Assembly (NCBI GenBank): GCA_946803715.1
Contig: CAMPET010000099.1
Span: 224,588-241,128 of the forward strand
Source of the DNA: Beroe ovata
Taxonomy: Eukaryota > Ctenophora > Nuda > Beroida > Beroidae
Reading direction: 5' to 3'
Length of the DNA: 16,541 nucleotides
The translations under genes were made by a program, and so were the position numbers. Positions 1-7,328 of this stretch are shown in pieces. The notes under the pieces were generated by a model, which was not told the origin of the DNA, made no database searches, and worked only from the letters and a program-made list of their open reading frames with translations. The first letter of the stretch is position 1, and each line of letters starts with the position of its first letter.

Positions 1-28
1 TATTTTGTTCACAGGCTTGACGTCCAAT

Positions 29-425
29 GGGAGAAAATTGTCACGAAAATAAACACCTTCCAGCAACTTGTTATGAAGTTTATAGTAAGATTGCTCAAAA
101 GTGAGAAAATTGACGCGAAAATAAACACCCCCCGAAACTTGTTATGAAAATTACTCAGACTTGTTATGAACATCTGTCAGAGGATAGTTCGTTGCACGGA
201 AGTGAGAAAATTGTCGCGAAATTAGACACATTCCTGAAGTTTGTAATAACTCACACGATTGGAATGAGATAATTATCACGAAAATCAACATATCTGAGAG
301 AAAATTCTCGCGAAAATAGACACCTTGAAACTTGTAATTAACAAAGTATCAACATTACTCTAACTCACAGGATTGTCCGTTGCACAGAAGTGAGAAACTT
401 ATCGCAAAAATTGACACTATCCCGG
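29..425. repeat. degenerate repeat array upstream of gene A copy 1
   Basis: About six loosely conserved units share a core like GTGAGAAAATTGTCGCGAAA followed by an AAACACC or GACACC end, starting near 29, 102, 201, 264, 296 and 390. Several units are followed by ACTTGTTATGAA or by a CTCACA...GTTGCAC segment. Spacing is irregular (about 30-100 bp), so this is not a clean satellite. No ORF is supported in 1-458. Related units recur before the second cassette copy, so the array goes with the gene A promoter. It could be an enhancer-like cluster, an origin-type iteron set, or remains of a terminal repeat. Confidence 0.6.
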
Positions 426-455
426 AATTTGCGAGAAATCGCGTGATTATCAGGT

Positions 456-485
456 CACGTGCTTAGAATGAAATCCTTTATAAGG
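456..485 (+). promoter_or_regulatory. CACGTG box plus TATA box, gene A copy 1
   Basis: A CACGTG palindrome (456-461) is followed 15 bp later by TTTATAAGG (477-485). The following GTGCTGTATCTCAGATC is identical to that in the second copy and is a plausible initiator about 25-30 bp downstream. The same E-box/TATA spacing at 2796-2824 supports a real core promoter. Confidence 0.55.
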
Positions 486-503
486 ATCTGTTTTCGTGCT
501 GTA

Positions 504-583
504 TCTCAGATCAACATCTCTACCAACACAAGCTCTCTACCTCTCTCAGATCAACATCTCTACCAAAACAAGCTCTCTACCTC
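504..583 (+). repeat. 40-bp direct repeat in the leader of gene A copy 1
   Basis: Two almost identical 40-bp units (504-543 and 544-583), each starting TCTCAGATCAACATCTCTAC, lie between the TATA box and the start codon. They are CT-rich and are probably untranslated leader. The equivalent leader in copy 2 carries a different tandem repeat. Confidence 0.75.
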
Positions 584-673
584 TCCAGCTACTCCTCTCA
601 AGACAACAACCTCTCGGATACAGAATCTGCTATCTCCGGAAATTCTCTCCCTACCTCACTCGACAGAAACAAC

Positions 674-1631
674 ATGGCAGATCTTGGTTTCGCCAAAGGA
701 TTCGTGCAGAACGCTGATCCGAAAGTTCAAGACGAGGTAGAGTTCCAGTTCTATCAATGCTTTAATAGTACAAAACTTTTTTTCACTGACATTGTTTAAA
801 CTCTGCTCTTCAAATTTATCCTTTTCAGATCAGGAAAACCGAGCACATCTACCTGGTCCCCAGAGGAACGAGTGTTCTAGGAGAACCTCTGCTCGCAGCT
901 CGAATCATTGGGAGACGGGCTTTCCTTCCCATACTGTCACCAAGGAAAGCTGCAGCCAAGGAAGAGCACCCAACATCTGAATTAAACGGGATATTGCAGA
1001 GGATCAATGGTTAGTTGAGCTGTCCATCTCTGAAAATTTAGATGTCTAAATCTCAGAACATTCTCAGCACTCCACTCTTTATCAGGCAAGTTGGTGTGCA
1101 CAGTGGCGGAGGGAGTGATGTCGCTTACAATATCAGTTCCACTCCCGGACTTTGAGGACATAACTGTGAGCAGACCTGTAGAGGTCACGAGAAAGGCCAC
1201 AAAGATAACCGTGAGTAAAATGAATCACATCTCTCGACTGCGCATTATTTTTCATCTGCTAACCTCTGATTTCAACCGTCCATTGAGCCGAAGTCAGAAT
1301 ATTTTTTATTTTTAACCTGATAACTTCTCAATTCAGCTGTCCAGCGAGCTGCTGGTTGAGGTCAAGGACAAGTTGCGGAGGTCTGTGCCTCTGGTCAGAA
1401 GAGTGCTGACAGAGCAAGTGTTCGAACCAACACATGATCACGAGACATCGCCGTTCATGCTCTACACAGATGCTGACTGGCCGTATCTAGGTAACGTTTT
1501 AGAAATTCCTAAAATTCTTGTTCCATATCCCATAAAGACGATCAAAATGATGATAAGAAAGATTTCCGAAAATGGTTCACCACTGCTTGACCTAAAATCA
1601 ACTTTATTTTGCAGAGTTTGTCAAGGAATAA
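674..1631 (+). CDS. gene A copy 1: unknown spliced early protein
   Basis: Predicted five-exon gene of about 179 aa: exons 674-736, 829-1009, 1086-1210, 1337-1490 and 1615-1631. All introns are GT-AG (76-126 bp, second donor GTTAGT). The start ATGGCAGAT is the first ATG in a conserved exon. The joined frame stays open although single frames are broken, and copy 2 has the same boundaries, which is the main evidence for the model. The product has an Arg/Lys-rich middle (residues about 40-65) and a charged third quarter with a VRRVLTEQVFEP motif. No family is recognised. It starts the element's early half, after its own TATA box. The last exon is only 17 bp (five codons and stop), so the 3' end is the least certain part. 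Confidence 0.6.
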
Positions 1632-1840
1632 GATACGCGGAGGATGGGTGACTGAGGGACTCTGCCGAGGGACTCACACGAGCATGGCGTGTGTTTCGAC
1701 CCAGGGACTTATAATTTATTTGCATACAGCAATCATGTTCATAAGCATACTTGACTTCTATATTTTCGTAACAATCAAGGGTCATTATTGTCTTTGTGCA
1801 TGATGAATGATGTTTCATGTTGCTTAATTCATATACACAG

Positions 1841-1866
1841 TATATAATCTTAGACACAGTATATAA
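1841..1866 (+). promoter_or_regulatory. TATA boxes for gene B copy 1
   Basis: Two TATATAA motifs (1841-1847 and 1860-1866) sit in a short direct repeat CACAGTATATAATC, 36 bp before the gene B start. The spacing suits a TATA promoter with a very short leader. Copy 2 keeps the proximal box (4256-4262), while the distal one has drifted to CATATAA. Confidence 0.45.
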
Positions 1867-1901
1867 TCAACACTTACACGAGAATATTCCCTAGCAATAG
1901 C

Positions 1902-2512
1902 ATGGACTGCGAGATTTCAAGAAAACTTGTCAACATCCTGTGTATTGGTAATATGAAGCATCGAGAAATCAACTATTATATCTTTGAAAATGGAGCGAAA
2001 CCCCCACTTCTCTTCCCATCCAAAACACTACTTCAAAACCTGACGCCCGTGAGTAATATTACACCATCATATGATGGTGTAATATGTATGCCATCGGTTG
2101 AAATGATCAAATAATGACATCATGACACATACATAGCGCTCCAGTTTCACAGCAATATTTTCAGGATCAGCATTATGATGTGATTGTGGAAATAGATGGA
2201 CAGTCACGAATCCTATTTTATGAAGTAAGTTTGACTCTGCACTATCAATTTTAACTGTAACCATATCACGAATCTTGATTAAATGAACTCCTTGTTTCCA
2301 AACTCATAGTTAAAAAAGAGGGTAAGCTGTTGTGTTTCAGAGAGCAGAGGGAAAGCAAGCAGTGAGGAAAGCGGAGGTAACGCGGGGTAAAAGGAAAGCA
2401 GGATCTCGTGAGACAAAAACCGGTCGTCGTGTGGTGCCACAGGTACAGCTTATAACGCGATTCATATGAATCTTGAATCATTTGATGAAAGATGAGATTT
2501 GAACTCACAGTT
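1902..2512 (+). pseudogene. gene B copy 1: 3'-truncated OB-like gene
   Basis: The first three exons match gene B copy 2: 1902-2048, 2165-2224 and 2341-2442, all joined in phase 0. The stretch after 2442 is very similar to copy 2, but here a stop codon (TGA) appears soon after the GTACAG donor, which supports reading it as intron. The copy ends at the N at 2513, so the lysine-rich exon and the last exon are missing. Exon 3 has one more codon than copy 2. The domain content is described under copy 2. It is either a truly truncated duplicate or a contig end. Confidence 0.6.
2056..2085. repeat. perfect 30-bp palindrome in intron 1 of gene B copy 1
   Basis: The arms ATATTACACCATCAT and ATGATGGTGTAATAT are exact reverse complements with no spacer. 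Copy 2 keeps only the right arm (near 4450-4465), so one arm was gained or lost since the copies diverged. Confidence 0.9.
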
Positions 2513-2513
2513 N
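2513..2513. other. ambiguous base (N) at the end of cassette copy 1
   Basis: Left of the N the sequence follows gene B intron sequence, matching 4863-4888. Right of it begins a repeat unit like those at 1-458. Homology to copy 2 breaks exactly here, as expected at a contig join. Confidence 0.7.
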
Positions 2514-2527
2514 AATGCTTCTAGGCC

Positions 2528-2735
2528 GTTGCGCAGAAGTGAGAAGATTGTCTGCGAAAATAAACACCTATTTAATAACATTGCTCACAGTATTAACTGT
2601 TCGACGCTGGAGTGAGAAAATTGACGCGAGGTAAGACACCTGACACATTCCCGAAATTAACGTAGTTTATATTAACATTGCTCACACTTGAAATTGAACT
2701 GGAGTGAGAAAATTATCGCGAAAATTGACACCCGT
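2528..2735. repeat. degenerate repeat array upstream of gene A copy 2
   Basis: Three units carry the AGTGAGAAAATTG core (near 2538, 2611 and 2701), separated by ATTGCTCACA segments. They are the same family as in 29-425 but fewer and diverged. No gene is seen in 2514-3067. Confidence 0.6.
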
Positions 2736-2760
2736 GATGTCTCCCGGAATTTGCGAGACA

Positions 2761-2793
2761 TCACGTGATATTGAAGNATCACGTGATGTTGAA
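2761..2793. repeat. 17-bp near-exact duplication flanking an N
   Basis: ATCACGTGATATTGAAG, then N (2777), then ATCACGTGATGTTGAAG: one mismatch across the N. It adds extra CACGTG boxes (2762 and 2780) before the one at 2796. It looks like an unmerged overlap of two contig ends. Confidence 0.65.
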
Positions 2794-2795
2794 GT

Positions 2796-2824
2796 CACGT
2801 GATGCCTTAGAATCATTTATAAGG
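2796..2824 (+). promoter_or_regulatory. CACGTG box plus TATA box, gene A copy 2
   Basis: CACGTG (2796-2801) is followed by TTTATAAGG (2816-2824) and then the same initiator-like segment as in copy 1. The bases between TATA and initiator differ, but the two boxes and their approximate spacing are kept. Confidence 0.55.
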
Positions 2825-2859
2825 GGGCGTTTTCGTGCTGTATCTCAGATCGACATCTC

Positions 2860-3040
2860 TACAAGCTCTCGGACACACTACCTCTCTCGGACACAGCTAC
2901 CTCTCTCGGACACAGTTACCTCTCTCGGACAAGCTACCTCTCTCGGACACACTACCTCTCTCGGACACAGCTACCTCTCTCGGACAAACTACCTCTCTCG
3001 GACACAGCTACATCTCGACACAGCTACCTCTCTAGGACTC
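2860..3040 (+). repeat. 19-20 bp minisatellite in the leader of gene A copy 2
   Basis: About nine copies of a unit close to CTACCTCTCTCGGACACAG run through the leader up to just before the start codon. An ORF can be read through it, but it is a by-product of the repeat and lies upstream of the conserved ATG. Confidence 0.85.
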
Positions 3041-3067
3041 TACCATCTCTCACTCAACAACAGCAAC

Positions 3068-4011
3068 ATGGCAGATCTAGGTTTCGCCAAAGGATTCGTG
3101 CAGAACGCTGATCCGGAAGTTCAAGAAGAGGTAGAGTTCCAGCTCTATCAGCTACAAAACTTTTTTCACTGACATTGTTTAAACTCTGCTCTCCAATTTT
3201 ATTCTTTTCAGATCAGGAAAACCGAGCACATCTACCTGGTCCCCAGAGGAACGCGTGTTCTAGGAGAGCCACTAGTCGCAGCTCGTATCATTGGGAGACG
3301 GGCTTTCCTCCCCATACTGTCACCAAGGAAAGCTGCAGCTAAGGAAGAGCACCCAACTTCTGAATTAAATGGAATATTGCAGAGGATCAATGGTTAGTTG
3401 AGCTGTCCATCTCTGAAAATTCAAACATCTAAATCTCAGAACATTCTCAGCACTCCACCCTTCATCAGGGAAGCTGGTGTGCACAGTGACGGAGGGTGTG
3501 ATGTCTCTTACAATATCAGTTCCACTCCCGGACTTCGAGGACATAACTGTGAGCAGACCTGTAGAGGTCACGAGAAAGGCCACAAAGATAACCGTGAGTA
3601 AAATGAATCACATCTCTCGACTGCGCAATATTTTTCATCTGCTAACCCCTGATTTCAACTGTCCATTGAGCCGAAGTCAGATTATTTTTCATTTTTAACC
3701 TGATAACTTCTCAATTCAGCTGTCCAGTGAGCTGCTGGATGAGGTCAAGGACAAGTTGCGGAGGTCTGTGCCTCTGGTCAGAAGAGTGCTGACAGAGCAA
3801 GTCTTTGAACCAACGCATGATCACGAGACATCCCCGTTCATGCTCTATACAGATGCTGACTGGCCGTATCTAGGTAACGTTTTAGAAGTTCCTGAAATTC
3901 TCGTTCCATATCCCATAAAGACGATCAAAATGATAAGAAAGATTTCCGAAAATGGTTCACCACTGCTTGACCTAAAATCAACTTTATTTTGCAGAGTTTG
4001 TCAAGGAATAA
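3068..4011 (+). CDS. gene A copy 2: unknown spliced early protein
   Basis: Same five-exon model as copy 1: exons 3068-3130, 3212-3392, 3469-3593, 3720-3873 and 3995-4011, giving about 179 aa. Exon lengths are identical to copy 1 (63, 181, 125, 154, 17 bp), while introns 1 and 4 differ in length (81 against 92, 121 against 124 bp). Coding differences between copies are few and none break the frame, so both have been under selection or diverged recently. Function is unknown. The basic stretch around residues 40-65 and nuclear-type splicing suggest a nuclear protein, but that is inference. An unspliced reading of exon 4 into the intron (to 4160) is less likely because it leaves the other exons unused. 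Confidence 0.65.
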
Positions 4012-4255
4012 GATACGTGGAGGATGGGTGGCTGAGGGACTCTGTCATGCCGAGGGACTCACACGAGCATGGTGTGCGTGTGTTTCGACCCAGGGACTTA
4101 TATAATTTATTAGCAAACATGTTCATGGGTATACCGTACTTGACTTCTATATTTTCGTAACAACCAAATGGCCATTATTGTCTTACTCTTTGTGCATGGT
4201 GAATGATGTTTCATGTTGCTTAATTCATATACATAGCATATAATCTTAGACACAG

Positions 4256-4262
4256 TATATAA
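4256..4262 (+). promoter_or_regulatory. TATA box for gene B copy 2
   Basis: TATATAA lies 35 bp before the gene B ATG, within the same CACAGTATATAATC context as in copy 1. Confidence 0.45.
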
Positions 4263-4297
4263 TCAACACTTAGACGAGAATATTCCCTAGCAATAGC

Positions 4298-5209
4298 ATG
4301 GACTGCGAGATTTCAAGAAAACTTGTCAACATCCTGTGTATTGGTAATATGAAACATCGAGAAATCAACTATTATATCTTCGAAAATGGGGCGAAACCCC
4401 CACTTCTCTTCCCATCCAAAACACTACTTCAAAACCTGACGCCCGTGAGTAATGATGGTGTAATATGTATGTCATCGGTTGAAATGATCAAATAGTGACA
4501 TCATGACACATACATAGCGCTCCACTTTCACAGCAATATTTTCAGGATCAGCATTATGATGTGATTGTGGAAAAGGATGGACAGTCACGAATCCTATTTT
4601 ATGAAGTAAGTTTGACTCTGCACTATCAATCTTAACAGTAACCATATCACGAATCTTGATTAAATGAACTCCTTGTTTCCAAACTCATAGCTAAAAAAGA
4701 GGGTAAGCTGTTGTGTTTCAGAGAGCAGAGGGAAAGCAAGCAGTGAGGAAAGTGGAGGTAACGCGGGGGAAAAAGAAAGCAGGATCTCGTGAGACGGAAA
4801 CCCGTCGTGTGGTGCCACAGGTACAGTATAATGCAAGTCACATGAATCTTGAATCATTTGATGAAAGATGGGATTTGAACTCACAGTTAACTCAAATTTA
4901 CCTGAAACTTCAACAGAAGAAGAAGAAGAGGGTGTTCATAGACAGTGAGCCGGAAGAAAGTGTTACAAGTGAGACGGTTCTGCCTAAAGAGCCACGGAAA
5001 TCGAAGTACATCATTCCGAAAAGAGTGACCACAAGGGTAGGTTATAATACTCGCACATCAAAAACTGGATCAATGAATATGATTATCATCCTCTTGATGT
5101 ACGTATTGCGGGGCTAGACCTGACACGGTTCTGATAAAATATTTCATTGCAGAAGAAAGAGGTCAAGAAACCGAAGCTGGATCAGAGGTTCACTGAAGCA
5201 CTGTCTTGA
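4298..5209 (+). CDS. gene B copy 2: putative OB-fold ssDNA-binding protein with basic tail
   Basis: Predicted five-exon gene of about 160 aa: exons 4298-4444, 4546-4605, 4722-4820, 4917-5036 and 5153-5209, all phase 0. Residues 1-70 are rich in alternating hydrophobic positions (NYYIFE, LLFPSKTLL, YDVIVE, RILFYE), as expected of a small beta-barrel. The rest is basic, with a KKKKR cluster at the start of exon 4 and KKEVKKPK in exon 5, good candidates for nuclear localisation and DNA contact. Exon 1 (49 codons) ends at the same relative place as exon 1 of genes C and D. The 96-bp third intron could be retained without breaking the frame here, but copy 1 has a stop in it. The OB assignment rests on strand pattern and paralogy. 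Confidence 0.55.
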
Positions 5210-5214
5210 GAGCA

Positions 5215-5294
5215 CACGTGACAGTACACGTGGAGAACGTCACTGCCACATCAGTATAAAGAACGTCACTGCCACAGCACTACAGCAGTATAAA
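5215..5294 (+). promoter_or_regulatory. promoter region for gene C
   Basis: Two CACGTG boxes 12 bp apart (5215-5220, 5227-5232) are followed by two CAGTATAAAGA boxes (TATAAA at 5255-5260 and 5289-5294), set in an imperfect direct repeat containing ACGTCACTGCCACA. The E-box/TATA pairing resembles the gene A promoters. The rest of 5295-5513 is AT-rich and shows nothing else clear; the gene C leader would be over 200 bp or contain an intron. Confidence 0.45.
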
Positions 5295-5513
5295 GATAGC
5301 TCTGTTATAGAGACAATGATGCAGACTCTCATATTTCATTTTTGTACATGACCATTTCAATTTTGATAAATCTATTACAGTGCTGATTGAATAAGTTATT
5401 TCACTAATTTATTGCTATAACTCTGATCCTCATTTCTGCTTCCATCCATTGATTACCTTTTCAAGAAATTCAAAATACATACAGATTTTGCCACAAAATG
5501 ACTATTCTAGAGC

Positions 5514-6202
5514 ATGGACAACTGTGAAAAAGTTTTCGGTGTGGTTGAGCATCAGATGAAGAAAGTCACAGGAGAAACGAAGAAAGCCTTCTATATTTAC
5601 ATAGTAAAACTGGATTCAGAACCAGGCAACAAATTGCAAGCATTCTTTACGTTCCGAGATTTACGTCTCAAGGTTCATACATTCTCATGAATGAGATCGT
5701 TATCAGAATTTACGAATCAGTTGTATATCGCGTCACAAAATTTGCATTTTTCACAGGATAAAGGGCACTACATGATGATAGTTGACAGTGACGAGCAAGA
5801 TTTCCGAAAAGTGATTTACACGGAGTCGACTGAAATAGAGAGACCTGTTGCAGTCATCAAACCCACTCCCAAAGGAGGTAAAGTGGTACAACCTCGCAAG
5901 AGGAAGAATGCAGCTGACAGCTCAGGTCAAGCTGGACCTTCGGGGGCAAACCCTGGTATAAAGAGGAGTGCACAGGACTCCTATGTGGACGAGGTAGATA
6001 GTGTTGAATATAATTCTTGCTTACAGCTTTTCTATTTCAATATGATTGGCTGTGAAAATTTCAATGGAAACTACTTTCAATGGATAGAAAAACACTACGG
6101 ATCGAATCTTTTCAGGCATTTAGAGGACTGTTTGGTGTGGAAAATGTCGACATGCATGACGACTACACACAACTGGAGCATATTTGGAAATCAGCACAGT
6201 GA
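5514..6202 (+). CDS. gene C: putative OB-fold ssDNA-binding protein with acidic tail
   Basis: Predicted three-exon gene of about 160 aa: exons 5514-5672, 5757-5993 and 6116-6202, all phase 0, GT-AG. Residues 1-80 have a beta-rich pattern (FYIYIVKLD, LQAFFTFRDL, HYMMIVD) that aligns by eye with genes B and D, and the first intron falls at the same place, after 53 codons. Exon 2 continues into a Pro/Lys/Ser-rich linker with PRKRKN, a likely nuclear signal. Exon 3 gives an acidic tail (VDMHDDY), an arrangement common in viral and bacterial single-strand-binding proteins. An unspliced reading through intron 2 ends at 6230 and loses the acidic tail. An AATAAA lies 53 bp after the stop. Confidence 0.6.
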
Positions 6203-6254
6203 CATTCTGAATGCAATAGTTTTTTCATGATCAAAACATTTGTAAGGAGCCATC

Positions 6255-6260
6255 AATAAA
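6255..6260 (+). terminator. polyadenylation signal for gene C
   Basis: AATAAA starts 53 bp after the predicted gene C stop. It is the only canonical hexamer between genes C and D. Confidence 0.5.
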
Positions 6261-6363
6261 TGATGTTCGCATTTTCCTGATTTTAGACCCCCCTCTCATA
6301 TTTTGCTTCAATAATTGTCAAACCACCTCCCTCAATTTTGCGGGCGTTATTTGTGGATGACTC

Positions 6364-6418
6364 CTCACGTATGTGAGTAGGCACACGCGTAAATTGTCGT
6401 GAATGCAACTATATATAT
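6364..6418 (+). promoter_or_regulatory. inverted repeat and TATA-rich element between C and D
   Basis: CTCACGTATGTGAG (6364-6377, 5-bp arms around GTAT) precedes ACTATATATATC, about 220 bp before gene D. It may be a distal promoter. The remainder of 6261-6578 shows nothing more. Confidence 0.3.
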
Positions 6419-6578
6419 CTTTCTGCTATGCTTTTGAATATTTGTCGGGCATTCGCATCTTTATTACATACTAGATATTTTGGTGATAATCAACTTGTGC
6501 TGCACCCAATGAATTTCTTGCTTCATTATCACTGAGTAGGTCATGAATCTGGAATCACAATTTGTAAGACTTTTGATT

Positions 6579-6610
6579 ACTTGATCAAGTACTTGATCAA
6601 GTTTTATACA
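6579..6610 (+). promoter_or_regulatory. two adjacent 12-bp palindromes next to a TATA-like box, gene D
   Basis: ACTTGATCAAGT occurs twice head to tail (6579-6590, 6591-6602), each a perfect palindrome, followed at once by TTTATACA about 30 bp before the gene D ATG. The layout suits a paired binding site for a dimeric regulator over a core promoter. Confidence 0.5.
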
Positions 6611-6639
6611 CACTGGGTAACGATGAATTTCAGCTCAAA

Positions 6640-6972
6640 ATGGTAAATGAAATTGAATACGAGAAAAGAGAGCTCAAAATAGTCAATGTGTCTAAGCTTA
6701 CCTCTCAAGCTGGGAAAACCTATTACAACGTTATAACAGAAGATGCTGAGACGAGAAAGGTATCCAAACTCATAGCTTTCAATGAGTTTGATATGAAGGT
6801 GAGTTTTATTTGAATCACAGCGTGATCGAATAATTTGTGATCTTGTGATTGACGACTGTGATCACTATCATCATAACAACTATTTCAGACTGGTGTAACA
6901 TACATACTCATCATCGAGAAGAGAGGCGATCGTACACCTGTTGTCATCAGATGCGATGTCAAAACAAAGTGA
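6640..6972 (+). CDS. gene D: minimal OB-like protein
   Basis: Two exons, 6640-6798 and 6889-6972, joined in phase 0 across a 90-bp GTGAGT...TTTCAG intron, encode about 80 aa. Exon 1 is 159 bp, exactly the length of gene C exon 1, and ends at the same structural point. The predicted strands (TYYNVITE, SKLIAFNEF, TYILIIEK, PVVIRCDV) match genes B and C by eye, but there is no basic or acidic tail, so this is the bare domain. It could be a single-strand-binding subunit or accessory factor for the polymerase encoded next. A second phase-compatible downstream exon is noted at 7184. Confidence 0.55.
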
Positions 6973-7183
6973 TTTAGATATTCTGCATGTATCATGAACA
7001 ATTTTACAGGTTCTATATTGACCTTCGATGAAATTCCTGCTTTTCAGTCATAATCTTAATTTCAATGTTATATGCTGTTTTGAAATATTATATCATCAAA
7101 TTCTGTAAGCAATGAGCAATAATTATTAGTTGAAACTGAATTTCGTGTGTTGATTGTTCGTTTTAGGAATTTAAAATGTGCAG

Positions 7184-7288
7184 GTTTTGTTGGGAGTGGA
7201 AATTGAGGGAATTGAGTCGACTGTCATTATGTTAACGGAAAGTACACAAGGATTGCGAGAGAATTTTACCGTTGACATAGGTATCTAG
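7184..7288 (+). other. possible alternative last exon of gene D, or orphan OB exon
   Basis: An AG (7182-7183) precedes an open stretch that reads in phase 0 to a stop (7286-7288) with a strand-like pattern (VLLGVEIEG, STVIMLTES). Gene D exon 1 ends in phase 0, so splicing to this exon would give an OB-like protein with a different second half. The acceptor has a poor pyrimidine tract, and a better one at 7166 leads into a stop. Otherwise 6973-7328 contains no gene. Confidence 0.25.
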
Positions 7289-7328
7289 TTCACAACTGGT
7301 GACAATTTACTCCTCTTTTAGGCACTCA

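Larger units (their letters stand above)
456..4888 (+). repeat. duplicated two-gene cassette (A-B), 2.4-kb offset
   Basis: Sequence from about 456 to 2512 is repeated at about 2796-4888 with high identity, apart from the leader repeats and small intron indels (gene A starts 674 and 3068, offset 2394 bp). Exons are conserved in length and open in both copies, while introns carry the indels. Copy 1 stops abruptly at an N at 2513, inside the fourth intron-equivalent of gene B. It may be a real tandem duplication or two alleles/element copies placed side by side by the assembler. Confidence 0.85.

Noticed and set aside
1-458. Terminal inverted repeat of the element
   Set aside because: No inverted counterpart is present in the window, and the units are direct and degenerate.
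1-458. CRISPR array
   Set aside because: Units are diverged, irregularly spaced and in a eukaryotic-type, intron-bearing context.
459-740. ORF over the copy 1 promoter and leader
   Set aside because: It covers the TATA box and leader repeats and is not conserved in copy 2.
1621-1857. Minus-strand ORF in the A-B spacer of copy 1
   Set aside because: It is not kept in copy 2 at the same place and has low-complexity content.
2765-3172. Long ORF through the leader minisatellite of gene A copy 2
   Set aside because: The reading is repetitive LSRT/SLGH text made by the 19-20 bp repeat, differs wholly in copy 1, and lies upstream of the conserved ATG.
5994-6230. Unspliced C-terminus of gene C
   Set aside because: Removal of a GT-AG intron gives a compact acidic tail in phase; the read-through tail looks like random intron sequence.
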